Positions 1-12,309 are shown, counted from the first letter of the stretch. The stretch: DNA of 64,000 bases from Casuarina equisetifolia (GCA_028551475.1 CM052359.1:15811583-15875582), one strand, 5' to 3'. Made by a program: numbers and translations. The notes: generated by a model from the sequence alone, not told the origin.

Positions 1-577
1 GCATTATCTATGACTTGTATGCATAAAAATACTTCTGAGAATATTTCTTTTAAAACTGATACATGCTCCTTGATTAGTACTTGCTCCCATTCAAAAAATA
101 AGCATGCTGATGAATCAAATAAATTAGTATGTGACCGAGACATAAAAAAAACTAAATATGAAGATTCCAGTACTAGAAAAAGAGAAATCTGAAATTCAAA
201 TGAAACTAAATGAAACAAATATATTATTGCACAAGTTTACAAAAGGCAATAACTTGTTAAATAATATATTAAAATCACAAAGAGGTGTATACAATAAAGC
301 TAGTATAGGATACAATTTCTTCAAAAATATAAAAACGCCTACAAACCTCTTTGACAATAAGGATTGTGGACTCTTTCTGCATCATAAATGTTCTTATTGT
401 GAATATGTTGGTCATTCATTTGACACATGTCCAGTTAGACTTAGAAGAACATACAATATCAAAAAGGTTTGGATGCCTAAGAAGATGATAAATGTATTAG
501 AAACTAACACTCACGGACCCAAAGAAAAAAAGGATACCAAAATCTTCAACACAAATTTTTGTTTCTGCAAGATATGA
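1..577 (+). pseudogene. copia gag fragment with CCHC zinc knuckle
   Basis: This is the C-terminal part of a copia gag (nucleocapsid), whose product would coat element RNA. The frame shifts near 160-190, so two short ORFs (10-192 and 158-577) cover it. The nucleocapsid zinc knuckle C-x2-C-x4-H-x4-C sits at 389-430 (CSYC...GHSFDTC). A lysine- and arginine-rich tail with 'KKVWMPKK' follows, as is usual before the protease in this group. The upstream residues are asparagine- and lysine-rich without a recognisable domain. The 5' end is outside the window. It passes into the protease in another frame near 560. Confidence 0.8.
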
Positions 578-3541
578 GCAAGAACATAGACAAGAAGAAG
601 CACAAAGAGTTATGGATTATGGACAGTGGCTGTTCCCGTCATATGATTGGGATGATGGAGCTCTTCTCAACACTTGAGCTAAAGTCCAATGGTATGGTAT
701 CTTTTGGAGATAACTCCAAAGGAAGGATTAAAGGTGTAAGCACCATAGGTAACCCTAGATCCCTTCTTATATATGATGTGCTGTATGTTGATGAATTGAA
801 ATTCAATCTCCTAAGTATAAGTCAATTGTGTGATAATAACTTCAAAATCATATTTGGGAAAGAACTTTGTCTTGTCAAAAATTTGGAAAATAATGTGAGA
901 TTATTGGAAAAAGAAAAGACAACATCTATGTGCTTGATCTTAGTGAGTTAACAAATAAACAAACATGCTTGATTGTTAGTAAAAGTGTAGATGCTTGGTT
1001 GTGGCATAGAAAACTTGGTCATGCTAGTCTAGGATTATTAGAGAAATTATCCAAGAATGGCCTAGTTAGAGGACTACTCGAGCTCACATTTGATAAAGAT
1101 CAATTATGTGACGCTTGTGTGAAAGGGAAACATACTCAAAGTAGTTTTAAACCAAAATTAAAAGCGTCTACCTCAAGACCATTAGAAATGATTCATATGG
1201 ATTTGTTTGGTCCTCTAAGGACAGCCATTATGAATGGAAAGTATTATGCCTTAGTCATACTAGATGATTATACTAGATATACTTGGGTATATCTACTTGC
1301 TAGGAAAGATAAAGCATTTGAGAAATTTGTTGATTTCTCTAAAATGGTCCAAAATGAAAAAGATCTTACCATTGTTAAGATTCGAACAGATCATGGTGGT
1401 GAGTTTGAAAATTGTCTTTTTGAGAAATTCTGTTCCAAGAACAGCATATCTCATAATTTTTCAGGACCTAGGACACCTCAACAAAATGGTGTTGTAGAAA
1501 GGAAGAATAGGACACACCAAGAAATGGCTAGAACCATGATGTGTGAATATAATCTTCCTAAACATGTTTAGGGAGAAGCAGTAAGTACAACCTACTACAT
1601 TTCAAATAGAGCATTCTTAAGACCAATCTTGAAGAAGACTCCGTTTAAGCTACTGTTTGGTAGAAAACCCAACATATCCTACTTCCACATGTTTGGAAGT
1701 CTGTGTTTTGTGCTAAACCATGGAAAAGAGTCACTTGGAAAATTTGACTCTAAGAGTGATGAGGCCATATTTCTAGGTTATTCTCAAACCAGCAAAGCAT
1801 ATAAAGTTTTTAATAAAAGAACTCTAGTTATTGAAAAATCTATTCATGTGAAATTCAAGGATGATTCTTATCTAAATTCCACGGCATAAAATGCAAATGA
1901 AAAATATGCATCTGTTAAGGGGGAGTTAGACTCTAGAGAATTTACTTTCCCTAGAGTAAGAAACAAAGTAAATCAACAACATATACTAAGCACACGATCT
2001 AAATATCATAACACATGTGAACATCAAGCTTTCTTGTCCCAAATAGAGCCAAAGAAAATAGATGAAGCTCTTAAAGATGAGAGTTGGTTCCTTGCTATGC
2101 AAGAAGAACTAAATTAGTTTGAAAGGAATAAAGTCTGGAAATTAGTTCCAAGACCATAAAACCATTCGGTCATAGGAACCAAATGGGTGTTCAAAAATAA
2201 ATTAGATGAGTGTGGGACCATTACAAGAAACAAAGCCAAATTGGTAGCACAAGAATATAGTCAAGAAGAAGGAATTGACTATGATGAAATGTTTGCTCCT
2301 GTAGCTAGGTTAGAAGTTATTTGGATGTTGCTTGCTTTTGCTTGCTATATGAATTTTACATTATTTCAAATGGATGTGAAAAACACTTTTTTAAATAGTG
2401 TTGTTAAGGAAGAGGTTTATGTAGAACAACCACCTGGATTTGAAGATCCCACATGCCCAAATCATGTATTCAAGCTTTCCAAAGCTTTATAAGGGTTAAA
2501 ACAAGCCCCACGGGCTTGGTATGACAAGCTGAGCACTTTTTGTTAAATACAAATTTTAGAAAAGGAAAGGTGGATAATACATTGTTTATAAAGACAAAAG
2601 GAAAAGAGATTTTGATTGTTCAAATCTATGTTGATGATATTGTGTTTGGCTCTACAAATTCTATTATGTGTGAACAATTTGCCAATTCTATGAAACATGA
2701 GTTTGAGATGAGTATGATGGGTAAATTAAATTACTTTCTTAGACTTCAAATTAAACAAACATCTAAAGGAATATTCATAAGTCAAACTAAATATACTAAG
2801 GAATTACTCAAGAAATACAACATGCATGATTCTAAACCAATAAATACTCCCATGAGCACATCTACATCTTTATCATATGACAACATTGGAGTTTGTGTTG
2901 ATTCTAAAATGTATAGAGGCATGATTGGTTCCCTGTTATATTTGACTGCTTCTCAGCTAGACATCATGTTTAGTGTTTGTTTATGTGCATGGTTTCAATC
3001 TAATCCCAAGGAACAACACTTAAAAGTTGTTAAAAGGATTTTTCGGTATCTAAAGGATTCAATCACATTAGGCATTTGGTATTCAAAAGACACTATGTTC
3101 GATCTACATGCATTTAGTGATTCTAACTATGCTAGATGTAAAATTAATAGAAAAAGCACTAGTGGTACATGTCAGTTTTTAGGACATATGCTGGTTTCTT
3201 GGCACTCCAAGAAATAAAACAGTGTTGCTCTTTCTTCCACTGAGGCAAAATACATAACTGAGGCTAGCTATTGTGCTTAGATTCTGTGGATGAAACAGCA
3301 ATTAGAAGATTACAGTCTCTATTTTACTAAGATTCCATTGCAATGTGATAATACCAATGCAATAAATCTTAGTAAAAACCCAATACAACACTCTAAAACC
3401 AAACATATAGAGATAAGACATCACTTCATTCATGACCATGTTGAAAAATCAGATATCTCTATTGAGTTTGTTAGCATAGACCAGCAACTAGCTAATATTT
3501 TCACTAAACCATTGGATCAAAATAAGTTCTCTACTCTCTGA
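559..3541 (+). pseudogene. copia pol: protease, integrase, reverse transcriptase, RNase H
   Basis: Protease: the aspartic site DSGCSRHM lies near 621-645. GAG-pre-integrase: HRKLGHAS near 1004-1027, with the CDAC zinc pair near 1111. Integrase core: D of MDLFGP (about 1197), D of RTDHGGEFE (about 1390), E of QQNGVVERKN (about 1480-1510). RT: LVAQEYSQEEGIDY near 2242 and the catalytic YVDD near 2629. RNase H: 3100-3541, ending in NIFTKPLD. Frame changes occur near 560, 930 and 2525. Stops at 1569 (TGG to TAG), 2490, 3215 and 3278 interrupt the reading. Several are C-to-T changes of CAA/CAG or the matching G-to-A on the other strand, typical of decay of methylated DNA. It cannot make a full polyprotein. 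Confidence 0.9.
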
Positions 3542-4031
3542 AGAGAACTTGGTATGTGTTTGCTTAATGACATTACTTAAACCTTGTGAGCAATTTTTTT
3601 TACCATACTTTATACTCAGTTACTGTTCTGAGGGGGAGCCCTATCTGCACATCCGCACCAGGTCAAATCTCTGCTACCATCCTCTTCAGTTTTACCCATC
3701 TCATGAAAATTATATTCATTCCTATTCATTCTGTTTGATTATCTTCCATTGCTATGCTATTTTTGCTAATAACAAAAAGGGGGAGAGAGTACATTCTAGC
3801 ACATGTATATTCTATTTCTGACTTTTAATGCAGAATGTGGGCTAAACTCTCTTACATCCTACTAAGTATGCAAATATACCTGCTGTGATTCCTTGATGAA
3901 TATCCATGAAAATAATGATAGGTTTATGCTTATTGCATTTACGTGTTCATGAAACTGCTATACCATCCAAGTAGTAACATCTGCAAGTTGGTTCATTATG
4001 AAAATTTTGTCATCATAAAAAAGGAAGAGAT
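3542..4031 (+). other. 3' untranslated region of the copia element with serial purine tracts
   Basis: Between the RNase H stop and the LTR lie purine tracts around 3629 (GAGGGGGAG), 3775 (AAAAAGGGGGAGAGAG) and 4018-4031 (AAAAAAGGAAGAGA). The last directly abuts the LTR and would be the plus-strand primer. A 90-codon ORF (3549-3821) starts just after the RNase H stop, in the place where an envelope-like gene sits in some Sireviruses. It is too short and has no signal peptide or membrane pattern I can defend, so I do not call it env. Confidence 0.6.
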
Positions 4032-5630
4032 TGTTGAAAATCATATGCTTGTATGTTTTGATTGAGAAAAATTTTATGTGAATATATTTTAAATAGAATT
4101 TTATAGTGATTTGAGCATATATTAAATAGAATACTATACTTGCATATATGATAGAACATATGAGATCTTGTGTGCACATATTAAAACTCAAAGAAAGTAA
4201 AAGGTGTGCAAATTATAATATCAATTAATGATATTATAAAGTAATCAGGTTTCTACATTTTATTATCAAACATCAAATATTAAGCCAAGTTGATTCAATC
4301 TTTGAATATTTTGTTTAATAGATTAATTTACATTCTTGGTTATGTTAAAGGAACCTTGATACTTGGAATTGGTGTATGTACAGGTGTAATGGACCGACCA
4401 TATATTTATATATGGATACATGAAGCTTATTTATATGATCAACTTGTATGATTTATTCAGCCCGTCTATAATCTGTCTAGCCCGTGTATAATTTGTTCAG
4501 CCCGTGAAAAGCTTTAGCCCGTGTATAATTGGTTCAGCTTGTGAAAAGCTTCAGCCCGTGTAAAGAGGTCAGCCTGCGAAGCTTGAAACAATAGTGTTCT
4601 AAGAGAGTCACTTATCCAAAACGGAAGCATGTGAAAGCAAATAAGAGCATAAGCTCTTATGATCGAAAGCCTGAAGCTTTAGCTGCACTCTTCAACCTAA
4701 AGATACATTTCTCCTCTCGATCTCTCTCCTGCGACGATGGCTCCAACGAGAAGAATGGTGAGGCGACTGAGTGTCAGAACGGTTATCTTGCTAAAAAAAA
4801 TCATCATCTGCATCAGTACAACGTTGAATCCATCAAATCTCAATGGAAGGATTTCAAAAAGGTTTGAACCGAAACCTTAATTTGTTCAAGGTTCGAGTAC
4901 CTGCTATAAAAGGGAGATTCGGATGAAATATTTGTGCTTGCTGAAATATATTCTTGCTGATTTGATCAAAAGAGATAAAAGCCCTCATCAATTTGCTCTT
5001 ATTGCCATGTTTAGTAACGTTTGAAGAAAAAGAAAATCTTTGGTGATATTCCTTAAACTTGTTATCCTGTGAATATTATTTGATAGATTGATCTATATAT
5101 GTGCTAGATTGATTATAACATTATTTGCACATAAAAATTATTATAAATCCGAAAACCCTAGATTTGTGAAATTGGGGCTTTCGAGATTAGAGCTTGAATT
5201 GATTCTGTATACATTCAATTAGCTCTCTGATAGGCTTAAATCCTCACTCATATCATATATCTAAGGAATGAGCTTGATGTATTAAGGTTTTTGTAAACCT
5301 AATCTTGTAACCGTGAGCTATATAACTCCTTTTGAGGAGTTGTGAGGTGAAGGAGAGGTGCTTTCCTTGTTTGAAGTAAAGCAAATTTCAACTCGGTTTG
5401 AGTTGAAGGAGAAGAGGGTGGAAGTAGGTGAAAAGTGCCGAACCATTGTGAAATTCTTATGTGTGAATTTTTCTGATTTAATTCTTTTATTTGATACTCC
5501 ATTACTATTGTGATATTTTGTCTAGTTGCATTCATTGTAGAAAAACAATATTCAAAAAGATATTAAAATTGATTAAATTTCTAGATATCCAATTCAACCC
5601 CCCCTTTCTTGGATAGCCATAAATCCAACA
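4032..5630 (+). repeat. 3' LTR of the copia element (LTR family copy 1)
   Basis: It starts TGTTGAAAATC directly after a purine tract and ends CCATAAATCCAACA, so the ends form the short inverted repeat TGTTG/CAACA. Length is 1599 bp. Features shared with other copies in this window: the AT inverted repeat at 4213-4239, a variable short-repeat zone (about 4458-4580, built on CAGCCCGTG and TATAATTTGTT), and the conserved 3' part with GAAGGAGAAGAGGGTGGA and a C-run before the end. The bases after it are TTTAA; the matching left duplication is outside the window. Confidence 0.88.
4905..4912 (+). promoter_or_regulatory. TATA box of LTR copy 1
   Basis: TATAAAAG lies about 870 bp into the LTR, in the place expected for the LTR promoter at the U3/R boundary. 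LTR copy 2 has TATAAATA at the equivalent place (51882-51889). Function is inferred from position and motif only. Confidence 0.5.
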
Positions 5631-7700
5631 TTTAATGGGAAGGAATAGTCAATTTTCTTATATGGTAAGATTAACTTGTTTGCCTTTACAATGTGAGAGA
5701 ATGAAGTCGGTTATATAAGTCCCTCAATAAGTGTAACCCTTGGGTTTTCTTGCCATTGTTAACGTTCAAACCCTAAGCAAATTGGTGATAGCGATAGAAA
5801 AGAACATTAGCGCCAAAAGCACTCTAGTGGGCTGACATTGACCGTGAGAAACAAAAGCTAAAGGAGCAAATGGGAGTATCCACCTTAGTAGTCCTAGCTA
5901 TAAACGATGGAAACTAAGTGCTATGCACATCAACCCGTGCAATGCATGAGTTCAAGTATCCCACGCAGGGAGTACGTTCACAAACCCATCTACTTCCCTT
6001 TTATGTGTCTCAGCTAGATCACTGTCTTGGTTGTTTCAGAACTTGTTCCGACTTATTGGGTGTTAGGAATATACGTATTTTTTTGTTTATTTTGATAATA
6101 AAGAAAAGATGAATTTTATAAAATAGTATTTACATTAGGAAAAATGTATCACAAAGAAAATAATATAAGGTATTATTCAATATATTTTTATTTGATATCA
6201 TATTAATGTCATATAATAACACAGGATTAAAAATTTTATTTCTCCATAATTAACGTAATCATATGCACATGCACATGTTGATTACATGACGGGCTCCAAA
6301 TGGTGAGATCGCGATTCAAATTTTTTATTTTCTTTTTGTAATGCCCAGTTTATACATGGCCTGGTTCTCATTCCTTTTGGTTGACCTGGGCCAATTAAAA
6401 AGGACAGTTTTAAGTTAGGATGTAAGGTGGCCCAATTAAAGTGGGCTCTTCTGTAATAGGTTTCGGATGGCCCTATGATGTCTCTCTTTCTATAAATACG
6501 GATAGTGAGAACCAACCAACGAAAAAAAAAAAAAAAGGCCCAAACATACAAAGAAATCAATTACTTATTATTTTAACGTAAACTAGTAGTGCCTATAACC
6601 ATTTTAATCTTAAATTTGACACTTAATTATTAGAGTTTGGGTGTGTGTGGTGAAAAAACACAAATAAAGATACCAAGACCAAAAGCTGAACAACTCACTC
6701 ACAAAACTCATGGTTTGATCTTTCTAATTCATAGAACATATTGTATATTTAATTTATTTTATTTTAAGAAATCTGTTATTGTGATTCGTAGTTCAATTTC
6801 TTCAGTCAACCCAAATCTATCACATGTTTGGTTGATTATGATTATGAGTTGAGTTGAGTTAAGTTGATATTTAATTATTTCATTATAATAAACTCAACTT
6901 TAAGACATATAAGTTGAGAATAGTTGTTGAAACCCCAACTTTGATCATTTTAGACTTTTCATATTAGCACAATTATTAAGCTCAAATACATCAGCTAGCT
7001 AGAATTATTGACGATTGATATCACTGGGACTATTAGTGATGAAAGAGTGCTATTGTTCTACATAAATGCCCGTTCTAGCATGCGGCTTGGAGTTCTAGTA
7101 TATGTTCTGACTTAAATTGAATATTATTGTAAACATATATAATTGTGTGGTTGCTCGGCGCAGTGAAATATTACTGATTACTTTCGTTAGCTGCTAAGTA
7201 TACTTGAAGAGCAAATCTAGGAGATAAATTTGTATTATTTGAAGATTGCTTAGGCTAGGACTTGTATTGTATAAAAATCATTTATATCTAGCTAATACTT
7301 AGAAGGAAGAAACTGTTCCAAAATTGTGATTCATATATATTTCCTTTGTATGTTACTTTGGTTGCTTTTGTAAGGAGTATTGGGATTGGTAATGTTTTTG
7401 ATGATTTGGAAGCGTTGGATTATTTTTCTGGGCGATATTAGACCTGATATTTATGGAAGTTCCTTGGTGGAAATTTGTTAGACCTTCGGCTGTGAAATAA
7501 ATTAACAATTCTATGACGAAGCCCAAGCCCACTTAAAACTCAGACATTTAGAAGGCTGAAGTCTAGTCCACAAAAACTGAGTCCAAAAAGGCAACTAAGT
7601 TTGTAGCTAAAAAAGAGCACAGCCCAGGCAGCTTAAAGCGAAGCAGCCCAAACACTTAAGTAGCCCTGTGTTCGTTTAAATTTTTTTTTCTGTAAATCCA
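5631..7700. other. non-coding spacer
   Basis: I find no gene family in either strand here; the ORFs are short and unrelated to anything I recognise. Around 6845-6865 there is a short GAGTT repeat (GAGTTGAGTTGAGTTAAGTT), with the complementary ACTCAACTT near 6892, which could be part of an eroded miniature element. A 14-base A run sits near 6523-6537. Confidence 0.5.
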
Positions 7701-7719
7701 TTTAGGAAAGCACCTTTTA

Positions 7720-8950
7720 CATTCATTTTAAATAGCTTAAAATTTCTGTAATAAACAAAGGCAAGCAATATTCTAATTGACTCTAGCCTAGCTTTGGAAG
7801 CATAATTATCTTCATAATCTATTCCTTCTTAATTATATCTTTTAAAAACTAACCTAGCTTTAATTCTAACAATGTTACCATGTTCATTCATTTTATTCTT
7901 AAAGTCTCATCTTAGTGCCAATAACCAAATGATTTTCCAGTCTACTAAGTAAGGTCCAAACTTCACTTCTCTTAAATTGGTTTTGTTCTTCTTGCATAGC
8001 TAAAAGCCAATTACTATCTTTCATAGCTTCTTCTAGTTTCCTAAGTTTTACTTGGGAAACAAAAGCGACAAATTCACCAAAAGTTTGAGTTGAAGAACAA
8101 GTCCTTACCTATTGTGAGCTGTCTCTAACAATTTTAGAGAGATCCACTTCACTATGGACTCTATAAAAGGACGACTCCTTTTCACCTAGAATGTTGTCCA
8201 AGTTTACTTATTCAAGTTTAGCTCCAACCATCTCTATGAATGACAAAAGGAATCTAAAAAAAAGATCTTACTTTCTTTTACAATAGAAATGTTAGTTTCA
8301 TCAAATACCAAATAGATAGATTCTTCAACTACCAATGTCCTTTTATTACATATTTTATAAACCTTATTGTGATTAGAATGTTCTAGAAAGAATGTTCATC
8401 ACGCTTTGCATCAAAATTACCTAATCAATTATTGTCATTATTATGAATGAAACATTTAGAACCAAATGCTCTAAAATATACTATGGTGGGCTTCTTATTA
8501 TTAAGTATCTCATATGGTGTTTTCTATGGATACTTTATTTAAAATATGACAAGTAATATTGACTACTCCTAAAAAATATTTGGGTAAATTATTTTCTATT
8601 AATAGCCATCTTTTGGAGGGATCTATTCTTCCTTTCAACTATCTTGTTTTGTTATGGGGTTTCAAAGGCTAAAGCTCATTTTCCTTTTTACTATTTTTTA
8701 TGCAAAAATATCAAAAACATTGCATTCAAATTCACCTCCATGGTCTCACCAAATACATTTAACGTTTGTATTTCTTTCATTTTAAATTTGTTTAGAAAAA
8801 GATTTTAACTTTTTGGAACTTTCATTTTTACTAGACAAGAAAAATACCCATGAATATTTAAAAAAAATAATTAACAATTACAAAAACAAAGTGTTTTCTT
8901 CCTAAACTAGTTGTTCTCATTGGTCTAAAAAGATCCATATGGGAAAGTTG
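7720..8950 (-). pseudogene. copia integrase and RT fragment, reverse strand
   Basis: Read on the reverse strand from about 8950 down to 7720, broken frames give integrase and then RT. The DHGGEFE site of integrase lies near 8740, followed by a decayed PQQNGVVERKNRSLQ-like stretch near 8590-8660. Then comes RT, with AMKDSNWLLAMQEE near 8030-7990, an ALVIGTK-like stretch, an IKARLV-like stretch near 7860 and a GIDYEDNYA-like stretch near 7815. Stops and shifts occur every few dozen codons. Neither LTR nor gag is attached, so this is an isolated internal piece of another copia element. Confidence 0.72.
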
Positions 8951-10150
8951 TAAGGTTTTGCGGTGGTAATACATAATAACAAACACAAGCTGGATCCCAT
9001 AGTCACTAAATACAAGTCAAAGCAGGCTTTTCAATACACGTTGAGAAGAGAAATACAGAACCAAAATGTTCTACTTACACTCACGGTCCAATTTTGTGCC
9101 TATTACCAACAAAATCGCGAACCAACCAGCCTGTGCGCTGCCTGGCAAAGAAACATAGACCTCCAATTATTGACACATAATGTTGGCTAAAGACCAATCG
9201 GCCAAATATCAAATATTCAGGTGGTTTCAACATATTTTCTCCATTTTATTTTTTTGGATAAGAGTTCTATTCATTCCACAAATATTTCAGGGCCCTTTGA
9301 AGATAAAGATAAACTAGTATCATATAAACCATATATTTCTTGATGCTTTCCTTTTGCAACAAGATCAGTCCAAAGATATTTATTTTGGTGCATGAGTCTC
9401 GATTTGCTTGATAACTAGATCCATGGTGTACTAATAAGAAATTATTTCAATGGTTCCGCATCTCCACATCAAATCATGTCATAAAGATGTATAGATACTA
9501 GGAAAAGAGTTACCACAAGCGTCTTAACCCAAAAAAAAAAAAAAAATCATCAAAACAAACTCCAATGCTTCCATATATACTGCTTAAAAGGATAGGACAT
9601 TTAAAAACACATTGAAGCCTTCCAACTATTGCCTCATCCAAAGAATACAAAAGCAGCAATTTATCCATAATTATGTATTTTCTTTAATGCTAGACATAGC
9701 TGCACTCTGTTTGTTGAATAACTAAGAAATTAACACATTTTCTAAAATGCGGCAAGTATCACTACTGCTTTTCGTATCTATAGTATATTGATGTTGTTAG
9801 GCTTGTTTTATCTATTGGTTCTTAGCCCATCGTGGAGCACCCATTTCATAAATGTTGCTTTCTTTTTTGTTTTTTAGTATTTATTGTTTATGGTAGACGT
9901 GTATAGGTTTTCTTTCATACGTTACCTTTGTCCTTGTCCTTGTCCTTGTCCTTGTCCTTGTCCTTGTGCTGTACATACATAGTCTGACTTGCATCTCATT
10001 GCGTTTCTTTAAGAGGAAATAAATAAATGTCTTAGGGCGTCTCCAATCGGCTTGATCTTCTTGGTTGACGCGGTGCTGCCTTCAGCTTTAAATGTTGCTT
10101 TGTCCTCCTTTTAGCAAGTCGCTTTCATTTTTAAGGCCCTTCACAGTACT
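8951..10150. other. non-coding spacer
   Basis: No gene recognised. The 75-codon ORF at 8963-9190 has no family I know. A 15-base A run lies near 9531-9546 and a hexamer repeat near 9927-9967. Confidence 0.45.
9927..9967 (+). repeat. hexanucleotide microsatellite (TTGTCC)n
   Basis: About six and a half uninterrupted copies of the 6-bp unit TTGTCC. It is not the plant telomere repeat (TTTAGGG). It is a likely length polymorphism. Confidence 0.9.
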
Positions 10151-10152
10151 AG

Positions 10153-10505
10153 CTGTTGCAAGATAATGCCACGTAGGTAAACACTTCAGCCAGGTGGTAG
10201 TTATTGGAGGAAAGGAACTGATGTGGAGGCCATAAGTAGTTTTACTGGATGGTGATTATCCATTCTGTAATTTTCGCTATCTGTTATTAATCCATTTTAA
10301 CAGCTTTAACTAATAATGCCAGCCTGGACTAGGAGTAGTAGGTCATCTATAAATAATGGGGATTGGGAATGTAAAGACATTGAGAATTAAACCTGTATTT
10401 AGTTGTACCTTCGGCTTCGGCCAAGTAGTAAAATCCCTTTTCCGACTTTTACTCTTTCCTGACTTTCACTCTCTTTTCTATCCATTTGATTGCTCAACTT
10501 TCATT
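10153..10505 (+). repeat. probable 5' LTR of a Ty3-gypsy element
   Basis: The segment begins TGTTGCAAGATAATG and ends before TTGGTAATCAAAGC, which resembles a decayed initiator-Met tRNA primer-binding site (10504-10520). It holds TCTATAAATAA near 10347-10357 as a TATA box. The gag start lies 55 bp after the primer site. The right end is supported by its copy at 12310-12400; the left end is uncertain. Confidence 0.5.
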
Positions 10506-10560
10506 ATTGGTAATCAAAGCAAGAAACGTAGTGTCATTGACTAGGAAGACTTCGTCGTCA

Positions 10561-11583
10561 TGGCTCCAACCACTAGATCCATGTCACAGGCTCGCAACAA
10601 TGTGGTATCGGAGCCATCTAATCCACTACGGGCGGATGGCTGTTGGGAACGTTTTGAGGCTGAGATGAAAAAACGAGATGCTGAGAGAGATGTCGATTAC
10701 AATCAAAGATTTGGCGAGCTGTTTGATGCCATTCAACAACTATCTGTCCGGCAAAATATTCCTAGCACTTCTAGCAAAAACCACCACTGGGAAGAGGAAA
10801 CCGATTCCGACAATATGCGATACTTTGAGATTGGTAATAATTCAAGATGGCGATATCGGGGGCAATGAACTGATTTTCTGAGATATTCCGGCCAACAGGA
10901 TCCTTCTGATTGGATTTCCTGAGCAGAACAATTTTTTGATTTTCATGATGTTCCAGATTTAGAGAAGGTGCAGTGTGCTTCATGGAACCTAGAACAAGAT
11001 GCACAAATCTGGTTCCAGCTTTTGAAACAGGAATTTCGAGGTCAAGATTTTTCATGGGAGCTATTAGTCAAAGAAATCACCAATCGATTTGGTCCTATCG
11101 ATTTCCAGAGCCATTTTGGAGCAATGATTCAGTTACGTCAAACTGGATCGGTAGATGACTATTACAAGCAATTTTCTCGATAACTCCTCCGAGCTGGTGA
11201 TTTATCGTAAGAACAACAAATTACCTATTTTGTTACAGGAGGCTATTCGCATTGATGTCCAAGTTTGCTATCCATCCTCAATTTCCACTACAATTGGTCT
11301 AGTAAAGTTGTATGAGATCCGCCACAACCCCCTTAAGACACTTCCGACGACTAGGACCTTTGAACCACCTAGCTTTACAACTAACAGGAATTACTTACCT
11401 ATTAAACGTCTAACTCTGGCGAAAATGGCAGATCGGAAAGCGCATGGCCTTTGTTTCCACTGTAATGACCAATTCTGGCCGAGCCATAAGTGCAAACAAT
11501 TGTTTGTTCTAGAAAGCACGTGGTCCTCTAAGCATGATGAAGAAGAAGTATTGGACATTCACCACTCAATTGATTATTCATAA
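10561..11583 (+). pseudogene. Ty3-gypsy gag with zinc knuckle
   Basis: It starts MAPTTRSMSQ, a start typical of one group of plant gypsy gags. The frame is lost near 10868, and the capsid domain (retrotransposon gag family) resumes in another frame at 10880-11180, with a W-rich core (NLEQDAQIWFQLLKQEF) and then a segment with RFGPIDF. After another shift the C-terminal part (to 11583) carries a zinc-knuckle-like CFHCNDQFWPSHKC at about 11455-11495, followed by KQLFVLE. The product would be the capsid/nucleocapsid of the element. At least two frameshifts and several stops make it dead. Confidence 0.82.
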
Positions 11584-11599
11584 GATGTTACAGGACCTG

Positions 11600-12300
11600 A
11601 AGAGAAAGTTGAAATTTCACTCAATGTCATTTATGGCATAGAGACACCTCACACAATGAGAATAATGGGGGAGATCGGAAACTAAAAAACTCCGGTAAAT
11701 ATTTTGATAGATTATGGAAGCTCTCATAGTTTTGTGGATTCCCGTATGGCTAAAAAGCTCAACCTCACTCTAGACAAGAAAACGGAGATAAAGGTAATGA
11801 TGGCTAATGGTTAAAGTTTGACAAGTACCAGTCAATGCAGTAACGTCTGAGTTTCTCTCCAAGGGGTCTCGTTCCATCTGGATTTCTTTCTCTTACCCCC
11901 TGCAAGGTGTTGACGTTGTGTTAGGAGTGTAGTGGCTTTGTACTCTTAGCTCTGTGCTTTGGGACTTCGAGAAGCTTAGAATGGATTTTTTCATCAACGG
12001 ACATTGGGTGACGTTACATGGTGGGACCACACCATCAAATCACCTTATTGGAGATGTGTAATTAAAGAAGAATTTATTGCAAACCAAACATGCAATGCTT
12101 TTGCAAATAGAATGGCTATCCGAGAAAGTGGAATCTGACACCTTACTTGACCCTGCCTTGTGTTGTGTGCTGAAACAATTCTTTGATGTATTTCAAGAAC
12201 CTAGTGGCTTACCTCTGACTCGGTCCTGTGATCACCGTATTTTCATTATAGAGCCTGACAAACCAATGTTCATTCGGCCTTACAAGTACTCATACTATTA
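11600..12300 (+). pseudogene. Ty3-gypsy protease and N-terminal RT
   Basis: An aspartic protease site decayed to IDYGSSHSFVDS lies at about 11705-11745 (the family has DSGS or DSGA, so the serine after D is changed). The N-terminal RT lead-in FFDVFQEPSGLPLTRSCDH lies at 12180-12236, with FIRPYKYSYY at about 12270-12300. It stops with TAA at 12299 and is then followed by the repeated leader, so most of RT and all of integrase are missing. The order gag-protease-RT continues from the gag relic upstream. Confidence 0.75.
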
Positions 12301-12309
12301 AAAAGCCGA

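Larger units (their letters stand above)
1..5630 (+). mobile_element. Ty1-copia retrotransposon, Sirevirus-like, 5' end outside window
   Basis: Domains run in copia order on the forward strand: gag zinc knuckle, protease, GAG-pre-integrase, integrase, reverse transcriptase, RNase H, then purine tracts and a 3' LTR. Domain order with integrase before RT defines Ty1-copia. Long LTRs, gag with a CCHC knuckle followed by a repeated 'VWMPKK'-type tail, and several purine tracts before the LTR fit the Sirevirus group, but lineage assignment is inference. The coding part is broken by frameshifts and stops, so it is non-autonomous. The 5' LTR lies before base 1. Confidence 0.9.

Noticed and set aside
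3549..3821. Envelope-like gene after copia pol
   Set aside because: 90 codons, no signal peptide, coiled coil or membrane pattern; it overlaps a purine tract.
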